From positions 1-50,502 of the forward strand of contig NZ_FOND01000024.1 of assembly GCF_900112815.1 (NCBI RefSeq): a DNA stretch of 50,502 nucleotides, read 5' to 3'. The position numbers and the translations under genes were made by a program. Positions 34,171 through 41,792 of this stretch are shown piece by piece (the first letter of the stretch is position 1; each line of letters begins with the position of its first letter). Below the pieces are notes generated by a model. It saw nothing but the letters and a program-made list of their open reading frames with translations, was not told the DNA's origin and made no database searches. Source of the stretch: Blastococcus tunisiensis (GTDB taxonomy: Bacteria; Actinomycetota; Actinomycetes; Mycobacteriales; Geodermatophilaceae).

Positions 34171-34569
34171 TCAGCGGGCGGTGCTGTCGGCGATCGTGAA
34201 GAGGTCGATCAGACCGGTCACCTCGAGCGGGCGGGTGACGGCACGCGTGGTGGCGATCAGCCGCAGCGCGACCTCGCGGGCACGGGAGGACTTCTGCGTC
34301 TCGACCAGCACGGCCAGCCCGGCGGAGCCGAGGAACTGGACACCGGAGAGATCGATGACCAGCTCGCGCGGCTGCTGCTCGAGCTGGGCGTCCAGGGTCG
34401 AACGGAGCACCGGAGCGGTGAACGTGTCCACCTCACCGACGACCGTCACCGTCACCACGCCGTCCTCACTGGTGGAGGTCGAGAGCGTGATCACGTCGTC
34501 GAAGGGTGCCTCGGTGCCCTCGGTCGACACGTCGGGCTGCCCCTCGGCGGGCAGGTCGGAAGTGGTCAC
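34171..34569 (-). CDS. STAS-domain anti-sigma factor antagonist
   Basis: The 132-residue product has an acidic 25-residue lead and a STAS domain. The strand VVTVTVVGEVDTFTAPVLRS is followed by LVIDLSGVQFLGSAGLAVLV, where the Ser of GSAG is the likely phosphorylation site, then LIATTRAVTRPLEVTGLIDLF. It would free SigF from RsbW when unphosphorylated, with the PP2C proteins (31122 and 21418) as possible phosphatases. The GTG start has GAGGAG about 10 nt upstream. It is a single-gene unit convergent with the topoisomerase gene; an AT-richer patch at 34725-34750 may hold its promoter. Confidence 0.9.
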   Translation of the reverse strand: MTTSDLPAEGQPDVSTEGTEAPFDDVITLSTSTSEDGVVTVTVVGEVDTFTAPVLRSTLDAQLEQQPRELVIDLSGVQFLGSAGLAVLVETQKSSRAREVALRLIATTRAVTRPLEVTGLIDLFTIADSTAR

Positions 34570-34819
34570 GGACAGTGGCTCCTCTCGGCGGCAGTTCCCG
34601 GCGGCGGTGGCCGCACCGACAATCTACCGCTGTGCGGTCCGAGGCTCGTCGGCCCCGATCCCGCAGGTGGTGAACGAGTCTCGTGCCGGCGATCTTCCCG
34701 GTCGGCACGTCGCGGCTGCCTGCTGAACCGCGATTACAACGTAGACAACCGATCGCGGACGCGCCAACCCCGCCCCCCGGGTGGACGTCTGGAGGCGGGG
34801 TCGGGAGCGGCAGGGAGGC

Positions 34820-35233
34820 TCAGTCGCCGCTGAGGTGCACGGCCCCCTCCTCGGGGCCCTCGCCGCCGGCGGAGACGTCGGCGGCGGCCTCGACGTCGTC
34901 GGCCGTGCGGTTGGTGCCCGAATCGGTATCGGGAGTGGTGGAGGTGTCCTGCTCCAGCTGACCCACCGTGCGGTCGGGGTCCTCGGCCGGGCGGACGTCG
35001 AGGGCGTCGTCGGGCAGCTCGCGCTCCAGGCGGCCGGTGAGCGACTCGCCCGCGGCCTGCTCCGTCGAGGTGGTGCCGAAGTCGACGGTCGCGTTGGCGC
35101 GCTCGCCGGGCATCGGCGCGAACTCCGGGTCCTCGGCACGGTCCATGGTCGGGGAGTCGTCCTGCGCCACCTCGGGGATGCCGTCGTCCTCGGGGAACAC
35201 GTCGCGGGCGGTCTGGCCCTCGGGCTGCGTCAT
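34820..35233 (-). CDS. Acidic low-complexity protein (DUF5709-like)
   Basis: The 137-residue product is strongly acidic with no hydrophobic segment. The pattern ESLTGRLERELPDDALDVRP, then VGQLEQDTST, and a closing EEGAVHLSGD resembles the DUF5709 family of actinobacteria, whose function is unknown. The ATG has AAGGAGG about 7 nt upstream. GGGTAG on the minus strand about 100 nt upstream could be a SigF-like -10, but no matching -35 is seen. The protein is likely disordered. Confidence 0.7.
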   Translation of the reverse strand: MTQPEGQTARDVFPEDDGIPEVAQDDSPTMDRAEDPEFAPMPGERANATVDFGTTSTEQAAGESLTGRLERELPDDALDVRPAEDPDRTVGQLEQDTSTTPDTDSGTNRTADDVEAAADVSAGGEGPEEGAVHLSGD

Positions 35234-35428
35234 CGTTCTGCCTCCTTGTCCGGCGGGATCCGCACCGGCCGCCGGGTCGTGCGCGGCTCGGCGGGACGGG
35301 GAACCGGTCGGCGACCGGCGTCTGGTGCGGCCCTACCCGTCGCCTGCCGCGGCATGCGCGGCTGTGGGACGGGGCACCTCTCGGGTCCGGCGGGCATGCG
35401 CGCACAGCCGCGGGGGTAGCGCGGCGGC

Positions 35429-36007
35429 ATGGCGTTCGCAGACGAGGTCCAGCGGATCGGTGCCCCGGTCCGGCGGTGGGCCCGCACGCAGAAGCGGGAG
35501 TACACCAACGGCGAGGAACGTCCGCTGGCCGGCGACCTCGGCGCGATGGGCGTGTACGCCGGGCTGGTCGCGGCCGCATCCGCCGCCGTCCGGGCGTCGG
35601 GACGCGAGCTGCCCGAGCGGATCCCGGTGGGGGACGGGTTCCTGCTGACGGTGGCCACCTTCCGGCTCGCCCGCCGGATCGCCAAGGATCCGGTCACCGC
35701 ACCGCTGCGGGCACCGTTCGTGCGCTTCGAGGGGGCGTCGGGGCACGCGGAGGTCGCCGAGGAGGTGCGCGAGCACGGCGGTGCGAAGCACGCGGTGGGG
35801 GAGCTGCTGACCTGCCCGTTCTGCCTGGCCCAGTGGGTGGGGACCGGGTTCGTGCTCGGCTACGTCGCCGCACCGCGGGCCACCAGGCTGGCCGCCCTGA
35901 CGATGACGATGGTGGCCGGCTCCGACGTGCTCCAGTTCGTCTACGACGCCATCCAGAACGGCGGCCTGGAGCAGCAGACCGAGGGCGTCGAGCAGGCCTC
36001 CTCGTAG
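35429..36007 (+). CDS. DUF1360 membrane protein
   Basis: The 192-residue product matches the DUF1360 family: GDGFLLTVATFRLARRIAKDPVTAPLRAPF, then a CPFCLAQWVG motif and GYVAAPRATRLAALTMTMVAGSDVLQFVYD. It has a hydrophobic segment near residues 38-55 and another pair at 130-170, so it is probably membrane-associated. The Cys-x2-Cys motif is typical of the family. Its role is unknown, though related spore-coat genes in Bacillus carry the same domain. It sits just ahead of ku. Confidence 0.8.
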   Translation: MAFADEVQRIGAPVRRWARTQKREYTNGEERPLAGDLGAMGVYAGLVAAASAAVRASGRELPERIPVGDGFLLTVATFRLARRIAKDPVTAPLRAPFVRFEGASGHAEVAEEVREHGGAKHAVGELLTCPFCLAQWVGTGFVLGYVAAPRATRLAALTMTMVAGSDVLQFVYDAIQNGGLEQQTEGVEQASS

Positions 36008-36157
36008 AGGCTCTCCCGGAGGGGTCCTTCGCCCGTCCGGGGGAGGAGCCGTGTCCGTCGACCTGCCGTGGGTACCGGCTCGGTCCTATCCTGGCGATCT
36101 TGGCCCGTTCGCGGGTTCTCACGCAGGTCCGGGGGGCCGGACGGGTAAGGGGCAGGC

Positions 36158-37168
36158 ATGCGATCGATCTGGCGCGGGGCCGTCTCGTTCGGTCTCGTCA
36201 GCATCGGCGTGAAGCTGTACTCGGCCACCGAGGACAAGGACATCCGCTTCCACCAGGTGCACGCGGCCGACGGTGGCCGGGTCAAGTACAAGCGGGTCTG
36301 CTCGATCGACGGCGAGGAGGTCGAGTACAGCGACATCGCCAAGGGCTACGAGCTGCCCGACGGCCAGGTCGTCATCCTCACCGACGAGGACTTCGACGAC
36401 CTGCCGCTCAGCACCCGGCGCGAGATCGAGGTCCTGCAGTTCGTCGCCCAGGACGAGATCGACCCGATCATGTTCGAGAAGACCTACTACCTGGAGCCCG
36501 ACGGGCCGGCAGCCCGTCCCTACGTGCTGCTGCGCGACGCGCTGGAGAACGCCGGGCAGGTGGCCATCACCAAGATCGCCATCCGGCAGCGGGAGTCGCT
36601 GGCTGCGCTCCGGGTCCGGGACGGGGTCCTGGTCCTGCACACGATGCGCTGGCCCGACGAGATCCGCCGTCCCGACTTCGGCTTCCTCGACGAGGACATC
36701 AGCGTCCGGCCGCAGGAGCTGAAGATGGCCGAGGCGCTGATCGGGTCCATGACCGGGGAGTTCGAGCCGGGCGAGTTCACCGACGACTACCGCGAGGCCA
36801 TGACCGCGCTGCTGGAGGCCAAGCAGAGCGGCGGCGAGGTCGCGCAGGTGCCCGAGGTGGAGGACACCGGCGGCGCGGTCGTCGACCTGATGAGCGCGCT
36901 GCGACGCAGCGTCGAGCGGGCCCGCGGCGGCGGCGCGGACGACGCCTCGGCGGACGACGCCTCGGCCGACGCGGAGCCGGCCGCCGAGGCATCCGCCGAA
37001 CGGGCGCCGGCGAAGAAGGCGGCACCGGCGAAGAAGGCCCCCGCCAAGAAGGCGGCCCCGGCGGCGAAGAAGGCGACCACGGCGAAGAAGACGGCGGCGT
37101 CGGACAAGCCCGCGGCGAAGAAGGCTGCCGACAAGCCGCCGGCCAAGCGCGCCCGCCGCAGCGCCTGA
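36158..37168 (+). CDS. ku: Non-homologous end-joining protein Ku
   Basis: The 336-residue Ku homodimer subunit encircles DNA ends and recruits LigD. The core domain (1-255) has MRSIWRGAVSFGLVSIGVKLY, RVKYKRVCSIDGEEVEYSDIAKGYE, EIEVLQFVAQDEIDPIMFEKTYYL, and the ring-forming KMAEALIGSMTGEFEPGEF. The tail from about 275 is a run of Ala/Lys/Pro blocks (PAKKA repeats) ending RARRSA, a basic extension that in mycobacteria helps DNA threading. A short direct repeat encodes DDASADDASAD before it. It ends one base before the ligD start, so the two are coupled. Confidence 0.95.
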   Translation: MRSIWRGAVSFGLVSIGVKLYSATEDKDIRFHQVHAADGGRVKYKRVCSIDGEEVEYSDIAKGYELPDGQVVILTDEDFDDLPLSTRREIEVLQFVAQDEIDPIMFEKTYYLEPDGPAARPYVLLRDALENAGQVAITKIAIRQRESLAALRVRDGVLVLHTMRWPDEIRRPDFGFLDEDISVRPQELKMAEALIGSMTGEFEPGEFTDDYREAMTALLEAKQSGGEVAQVPEVEDTGGAVVDLMSALRRSVERARGGGADDASADDASADAEPAAEASAERAPAKKAAPAKKAPAKKAAPAAKKATTAKKTAASDKPAAKKAADKPPAKRARRSA

Positions 37169-37169
37169 C

Positions 37170-38681
37170 GTGCCCGCGCGTCCGCGCGGCCGGCAGGAGG
37201 ACCCGCTCGCCGAGTACCGCGCCAAGCGCGACCCGGAGCGCACGGCCGAGCCCGTCCCGCCGGCCGGCAGCCCGCTGCCGGAGGGGAACGACGACACCTT
37301 CGTCGTCCAGGAGCACCACACCCCGCGCGGGGCGACGGGGGAGCGGGTGCACTGGGACCTGCGGCTGGAACGCGACGGCGTCCTGAAGAGCTGGGCGGTG
37401 CCCAAGGGTCCCCCGACGGAGCGGGGGCCCAGCCGGCTCGCCGTCCCGACCGAGGACCACCCCCTCGAGTACGCGTCGTTCAGCGGCACGATCGCCGCCG
37501 GCGAGTACGGCGGCGGGCACGTGACCATCTGGGACGCCGGCCGGTACGCGACCGAGAAGTGGGACGACCGGCACATCATCGTGACCTTCGACGGACGCCG
37601 GCTGGCCGGGCGGTACGCGATGTTCCCGGTCGGCGACGGCGCCTGGAACATCCGCAAGCTCGACGCCACGCAGCCGCCCGCCGCCGTCGCTGCCGATGAC
37701 GACCGCGCCGCCGTCGAGGTGCCGCTGCCCATGCTGGCCACCGCCGGGGAGCTGCCGCCGGCGGCCGAGGACGACCGCTGGGGCTACGAGTTCAAGTGGG
37801 ACGGCGTGCGCGCCGTGGCCGCCGTCCACGGCGGGGAACTCGGCCTCACCTCGCGCAAGGGCACCGACATCACCGTCCGGTACCCGGAGCTGGCGGCGCT
37901 GCCCGCCGCGCTGGCAGGGCACGACGCCGTGGTCGACGGCGAGATCGTGGCCATGGACCCCCACGGCCGCCCCGACTTCGGCGCGCTGCAGAACCGGATG
38001 CACCGCACCGGGCCGGAGGTGCCGCGGCTGGCCGCGGCCAAGCCGGTCACCTACCTGGTGTTCGACCTGCTGGCCTGGGACGGCGAGGACCTGCTCGACA
38101 CGCCCTACGCGGAGCGCCGCCGGCGGCTGGACGCCCTCGGCATCGCGGGGCACCGCTGGGTGTCCACGCCCTGGTTCCAGGGCGACGGGTCCGGGGTGGG
38201 CACCGGCGTGCTCGCCGCCAGCGAGGAGAACGGGCTCGAGGGCGTCGTCGCCAAGCGGCTGGCGTCGCCGTACCGGCCGGGCCTGCGCAGCCCGGACTGG
38301 CGCAAGATCAAGACGTTCCGCACCCAGTCGGTCGTGGTCGGCGGCTGGCGGCCCGGCCAGGGCCGGCGGGCCGGGACCATCGGCTCGCTGCTCGTCGGTG
38401 TGCCCGACGACGCGGGCGGGTTGGTCTACGTGGGCCACGTCGGGACGGGGTTCAGCGACTCCGACCTGCGCGAGCTGCAGCGGACGCTGACCACGCGGAC
38501 GACGTCCCCGTTCCACGGCACGCTGCCGCGCGACATCACCCGCGACGCGCAGTGGGTCGAGCCCGACCTCGTCGGCGAGGTGGCCTATTCGGTCCGGACG
38601 GCGGAGAACCGGCTGCGGCACCCGGTGTGGCGGGGCGTGCGGGAGGACCTGGAGCCCGACGACGTGGTGGTCGAGCCGTGA
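37170..38681 (+). CDS. ligD: LigD-type ATP-dependent DNA ligase with 3'-phosphoesterase domain
   Basis: The 503-residue protein joins a LigD phosphoesterase domain (about 35-165: FVVQEHHTPRG, VHWDLRLERDGVLKSWAVPKGPP, EDHPLEYASFSGTI) with an ATP-dependent ligase domain (180-500). The AMP-accepting lysine is in YEFKWDGVRA, followed by DGEIVAMD, ENGLEGVVAKRL and DWRKIKTF. The polymerase domain found in classic LigD is absent here and is encoded by the next gene. Between the two catalytic His of the phosphoesterase there is a short insertion (GATGER). The GTG start follows ku after one base. Confidence 0.93.
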   Translation: MPARPRGRQEDPLAEYRAKRDPERTAEPVPPAGSPLPEGNDDTFVVQEHHTPRGATGERVHWDLRLERDGVLKSWAVPKGPPTERGPSRLAVPTEDHPLEYASFSGTIAAGEYGGGHVTIWDAGRYATEKWDDRHIIVTFDGRRLAGRYAMFPVGDGAWNIRKLDATQPPAAVAADDDRAAVEVPLPMLATAGELPPAAEDDRWGYEFKWDGVRAVAAVHGGELGLTSRKGTDITVRYPELAALPAALAGHDAVVDGEIVAMDPHGRPDFGALQNRMHRTGPEVPRLAAAKPVTYLVFDLLAWDGEDLLDTPYAERRRRLDALGIAGHRWVSTPWFQGDGSGVGTGVLAASEENGLEGVVAKRLASPYRPGLRSPDWRKIKTFRTQSVVVGGWRPGQGRRAGTIGSLLVGVPDDAGGLVYVGHVGTGFSDSDLRELQRTLTTRTTSPFHGTLPRDITRDAQWVEPDLVGEVAYSVRTAENRLRHPVWRGVREDLEPDDVVVEP

Positions 38682-38745
38682 GCGGACAGGGGTGTGAGCA
38701 TCGCAGCGAGGAACCGGCGCACCGCGGGAGCGGACCGGTGACCCG

Positions 38746-39678
38746 ATGAGCCCGGCGAAGCAGCGGGTCGAGATCGAGGGGCGGACGCTGCAGGTCTCGA
38801 ACCTGGAGAAGGTGCTGTTCCCGGAGGTGTCGTTCACCAAGGCGCAGGTCATCGACTACTACGTCCGGGTCGCGCCCGTCCTCCTGCCGCACCTGGCCGG
38901 CCGCCCGGTCACGTTCACCCGCTGGCCCGACGGCGTCGAGGGGCAGACCTTCTTCGAGAAGAACAGTGCCCGGCACGCGCCGGAGTGGGTCCGGCGGGTG
39001 ACCATCCCCAGCCCCGGGAGCTCGCGCGGCCGCGAGACCCTGGACATGGTCGTCCTCGAGTCGACCGCGGACCTGGCCTGGGCGGCCAACCTCGCCGCGC
39101 TGGAGGTGCACGTGCCCCAGTGGCAGGTGGACGACGACGGCGTGCCGCAGCTGCCCGACCTGCTGGTGCTGGACCTGGACCCGGGGCCGGAGACCGGGAT
39201 CCTCGAGTGCTGCCTGGTGGCCGAGCGGCTGGGGGAGCGGCTGCAGGCCGACGGGCTGGACCCGGTGGTCAAGACGTCGGGCTCGAAGGGCATGCAGGTC
39301 TACGCCCCCATCGATGCCCCGATCGACCGCGAGCACCCCAGCCGATACGCCAGGCAGCTGGCCCAGGAGCTCTCGGCCGAGACGCCCGACGACGTCGTCT
39401 GGCGGATGGAGAAGGCGCTGCGGCCGGGCAAGGTGCTCATCGACTGGAGCCAGAACAACCCCGCCAAGACGACCGTGGCGCCCTATTCGTTGCGGGCCCG
39501 CGCGGGCGCCACCGTGTCGACGCCGATCGGCTGGGACGAGGTGGACGCGGTGCGCGACGGGTCGCTGGACCCGGCGGAGCTGCGCTTCAGCACGGACGAC
39601 GTCCTGGCGCGGGTCGAGGAGTACGGGGACCTGTTCGACGTCGCCGGTGCCACCCGCGCCCCGCTGCCGGAGGCCTGA
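38746..39678 (+). CDS. LigD polymerase-domain protein (primase-like)
   Basis: The 310-residue archaeo-eukaryotic primase-type polymerase fills gaps at DNA ends, preferring ribonucleotides. It has SNLEKVLFPEVSFTKAQVIDYY, FFEKNSARHAPEWV, the metal-binding LVLDLDPGPE, KTSGSKGMQVYAPI, WSQNNPAKTTVAPYSLR and TPIGWDEV. The position after SGSKG that is His in several LigD polymerases is Gln here. It lies 64 bp after the PE-ligase, so end-joining functions are split over two proteins. The ATG at 38746 has GGGAGCGGA upstream. Confidence 0.92.
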   Translation: MSPAKQRVEIEGRTLQVSNLEKVLFPEVSFTKAQVIDYYVRVAPVLLPHLAGRPVTFTRWPDGVEGQTFFEKNSARHAPEWVRRVTIPSPGSSRGRETLDMVVLESTADLAWAANLAALEVHVPQWQVDDDGVPQLPDLLVLDLDPGPETGILECCLVAERLGERLQADGLDPVVKTSGSKGMQVYAPIDAPIDREHPSRYARQLAQELSAETPDDVVWRMEKALRPGKVLIDWSQNNPAKTTVAPYSLRARAGATVSTPIGWDEVDAVRDGSLDPAELRFSTDDVLARVEEYGDLFDVAGATRAPLPEA

Positions 39679-39753
39679 GTCCTCCCGCAGGCTGACCCAC
39701 GGATCCGACGCAGGTCCGACGACGGGGCCGCCCCACGGGGCCACCCTGGGGAC

Positions 39754-40398
39754 ATGCTCGCCGAGCCGGTCGCCGCGTCGCCGTCCCTCCGTCGTCCCGA
39801 ACCGCTGCCGTGGTGGGCGCTCGCCGGCGTCGTGCTGGTGGTCGGGCTGGGCGGCGGAGCCCTCACCGAGCACCTGCAGGGGGTGCTCGACGACCCGTGG
39901 GCCATGTGGGCGAACTCGGTGGCGGCCTGGTGCCTGGTCGCGTTCGCCGTGGGGGCGCTGGCGGTGCGTCCGCGGGTCGCGGCGGTCGCGGGGGTCGTCG
40001 TCGAACTGCTGCTGGTGATCGGCTACTACGTCACCCAGTCGGCGCAGGGGGTGCCGCACGCGACCGCGACGGCGGTCGGGTGGGCGCTCGCGGGGATCGT
40101 GGCGGGCATCGTGTTCGGCGTGGCCGGTGCGTGGTGGCGGGCGTCGGGCCCCCCGCGCAGCACCGCGTCGGTGGCGGTGCTCGCCGGCGTGCTGGTGAGC
40201 GAGGGCCTGGTGCGGGCGGTCCGCTTCCCGTGGCAGGGCCCCTCGGGCGTCCTCATGGCAGCTGCCGGTGTGGCGCTGGTCGTCGTCCTCGGCCGGTCGT
40301 GGCGGGAGCGGCTGGTCGTGGCGGGGCTGCTCGTCGCCGTCGTCCCGCTCGGTCTGCTGGGCGTCGAGATCGTGGACCGCCTCTTCGCCGCCTTCTGA
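39754..40398 (+). CDS. Multi-pass membrane protein (DUF6518-like)
   Basis: The 214-residue product has six or seven hydrophobic helices covering residues 20-210, with few charged loops. The pattern LGGGALTEHLQGVLDDPW near the first helix and GWALAGIVAGIVFGVAGAWWR fits the DUF6518 group of actinobacterial membrane proteins, as I recall it. No function is known. It starts at ATG 39754 with GGGGA nearby and is followed by a complex hairpin repeat. Confidence 0.7.
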   Translation: MLAEPVAASPSLRRPEPLPWWALAGVVLVVGLGGGALTEHLQGVLDDPWAMWANSVAAWCLVAFAVGALAVRPRVAAVAGVVVELLLVIGYYVTQSAQGVPHATATAVGWALAGIVAGIVFGVAGAWWRASGPPRSTASVAVLAGVLVSEGLVRAVRFPWQGPSGVLMAAAGVALVVVLGRSWRERLVVAGLLVAVVPLGLLGVEIVDRLFAAF

Positions 40399-40410
40399 CC
40401 CCCGCCGCCG

Positions 40411-40496
40411 CGATGATCAGCTGACCTGATCATCGGGCGTCCTCCCTCACCGCCCACCGTGAGGGAGGACGCCCGACGATCAGGGAGGCTGATCGT
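40411..40496 (+). repeat. Compound three-hairpin element after the membrane protein gene
   Basis: Stem A: CGATGATCAG / CTGATCATCG (40411-40420, 40426-40435). Stem B: an 18-bp arm ending GCGTCCTCCCTCAC and its complement (40433-40450, 40459-40476). Stem C: ACGATCAG / CTGATCGT (40476-40483, 40489-40496). Stems A and C share a GATCAG core. A related element occurs at 50401. Its position 13 bp after a stop codon suggests a terminator function. Confidence 0.85.
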
Positions 40497-40743
40497 GGCC
40501 GGGCCCGGAAGGGGGACGTCGAAGGTCGTTGTCGTGACTAGTCCAAGAACACCCGTGGGGGTGTCCGGAGAGGACGTCGAGCACCGGCAGACCCGGCCGC
40601 CGGATCGAGCCCGCCGTCGCCCCCGCGCTCTTCGAGCTGTGTGGAGCCCGTCGAATCCGCCCGGATGCGTACGAGCGCGGTTGTGGGCTCGGCAGGACCG
40701 CGTTCCTGCGCACGAGGGCGATCGGGGGGGTCGGCCCGATCGC
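40497..40743. other. Intergenic stretch without a recognised gene
   Basis: Nothing coding is supported. It contains a small inverted repeat ACACCC / GGGTGT (40549-40564) and the 3' flank of the PAC2 gene. A 77-codon minus-strand frame (40480-40713) has no family features and atypical Ser/His content. Confidence 0.4.
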
Positions 40744-41694
40744 CTAGTCGCGGGGGCGCTTGCGGTCCTGGTCGGCCAGGAAGCGCTCGAACTCCGCGCC
40801 GATCTCCTCGGCGCTGGGCACCTCGCCGCCGGAGAGCAGGTCGGTGCCCTCGCGGGCGGCGGCGAAGGAGTCGTACTGCTGCTCCAGCGCCGCCACGACC
40901 GCGGTGTTCTCCGGCGACCGGGCGATCTGCTCGTCGATCTCGGTCCGGTTGGCCTCCGCTGCCTCGCGGAGCGCCTCGCCCGGCAGGTGCAGGCCGGTCA
41001 GCTCCCCGAGGTGCTCGATCAGGGTGAGCGACGCCGCCGGGTAGGTGGCCTGCGCGAGGTAGTGCGGCACGTGCGCGGCGACCCCGAGCGCGTCGACGCC
41101 GGCCTCGCCCAGCCGCAGCTCCAGCAGCGCCGAGACGCTGCCGGGGATGCGCATCTCGCCCCAGTACACCGGGTACTTCTCGATCAGCTGCCGCCGGGTC
41201 GCGTGCGCGGTGACGGTGACCGGCCGGGTGTGCGGCACGGGCATGGGGATCGCCTGCAGCGCGACCACGCTGGTCACCCCGAGCCGCTCCACCAGTCCGG
41301 CGACGGCGGCGACGAACCGCTCCCAGGCGTAGTCCGGCTCGGCGCCGTGCAGCAGCAGGAACGTGCTGCCGGCGTCGTCCTCGACGGCGTGCAGCAGGAT
41401 CTCCGGCGCGGCGAACCCCTCGTACCGGTCGCTGTTGAAGGTCATCCGGGGCCGGTGCGCCCGGTAGTCGACCAGGCTGTCGGCGTCGAAGCGCGCGATC
41501 ACCTCGTGCGGCAGGCTGGCCAGCAGGTGGGCGCCGGCCAGCGTCCCGGCGTGCGCGGCGTCGAAGTCGCCGGCCAGGTCGTGCACGAGCACCAGTCCGG
41601 CGCGCTCCTCGGGCGCGCCGACCGCGGCCTCGCGGGCGAGGAAGGGCTCGGCCCCGGGGAGCAGCTCGACGAGCTCCTCCGGTCGTTGCGGCAC
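40744..41694 (-). CDS. PAC2-family protein
   Basis: The 316-residue protein belongs to the PAC2 (proteasome assembly chaperone-like) superfamily that is widespread in actinobacteria. Visible blocks are GLVLVHDLAGDFDAAHAGTL, VIARFDADSLVDYRAHRPRM, LLLHGAEPDYAWERF, VVALQAIPMPVPHTRPVTVT and HVPHYLAQATYPAASLTLI. The C-terminal 60 residues are helical and acidic (TEIDEQIARSPENTAVVAAL...). The bacterial role is unresolved. The GTG start has AGGAGG upstream. It is downstream of the AI-2E-type permease on the same strand. Confidence 0.88.
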   Translation of the reverse strand: MPQRPEELVELLPGAEPFLAREAAVGAPEERAGLVLVHDLAGDFDAAHAGTLAGAHLLASLPHEVIARFDADSLVDYRAHRPRMTFNSDRYEGFAAPEILLHAVEDDAGSTFLLLHGAEPDYAWERFVAAVAGLVERLGVTSVVALQAIPMPVPHTRPVTVTAHATRRQLIEKYPVYWGEMRIPGSVSALLELRLGEAGVDALGVAAHVPHYLAQATYPAASLTLIEHLGELTGLHLPGEALREAAEANRTEIDEQIARSPENTAVVAALEQQYDSFAAAREGTDLLSGGEVPSAEEIGAEFERFLADQDRKRPRD

Positions 41695-41792
41695 GGTCGG
41701 ACCTCCTGGCGCGTTCGGGCGGCCGGTGCGGCCGCTGCTGGCCGGTTCAGCCCCGGAGGACGCTCCGGCATTCCATGGTTCCCCCGAGGGGG

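Noticed and set aside
40480-40713. 77-codon minus-strand frame in the gap before the PAC2 gene
   Set aside because: No ribosome site, no family features, Ser/His/Pro-rich content, and it overlaps a hairpin element.
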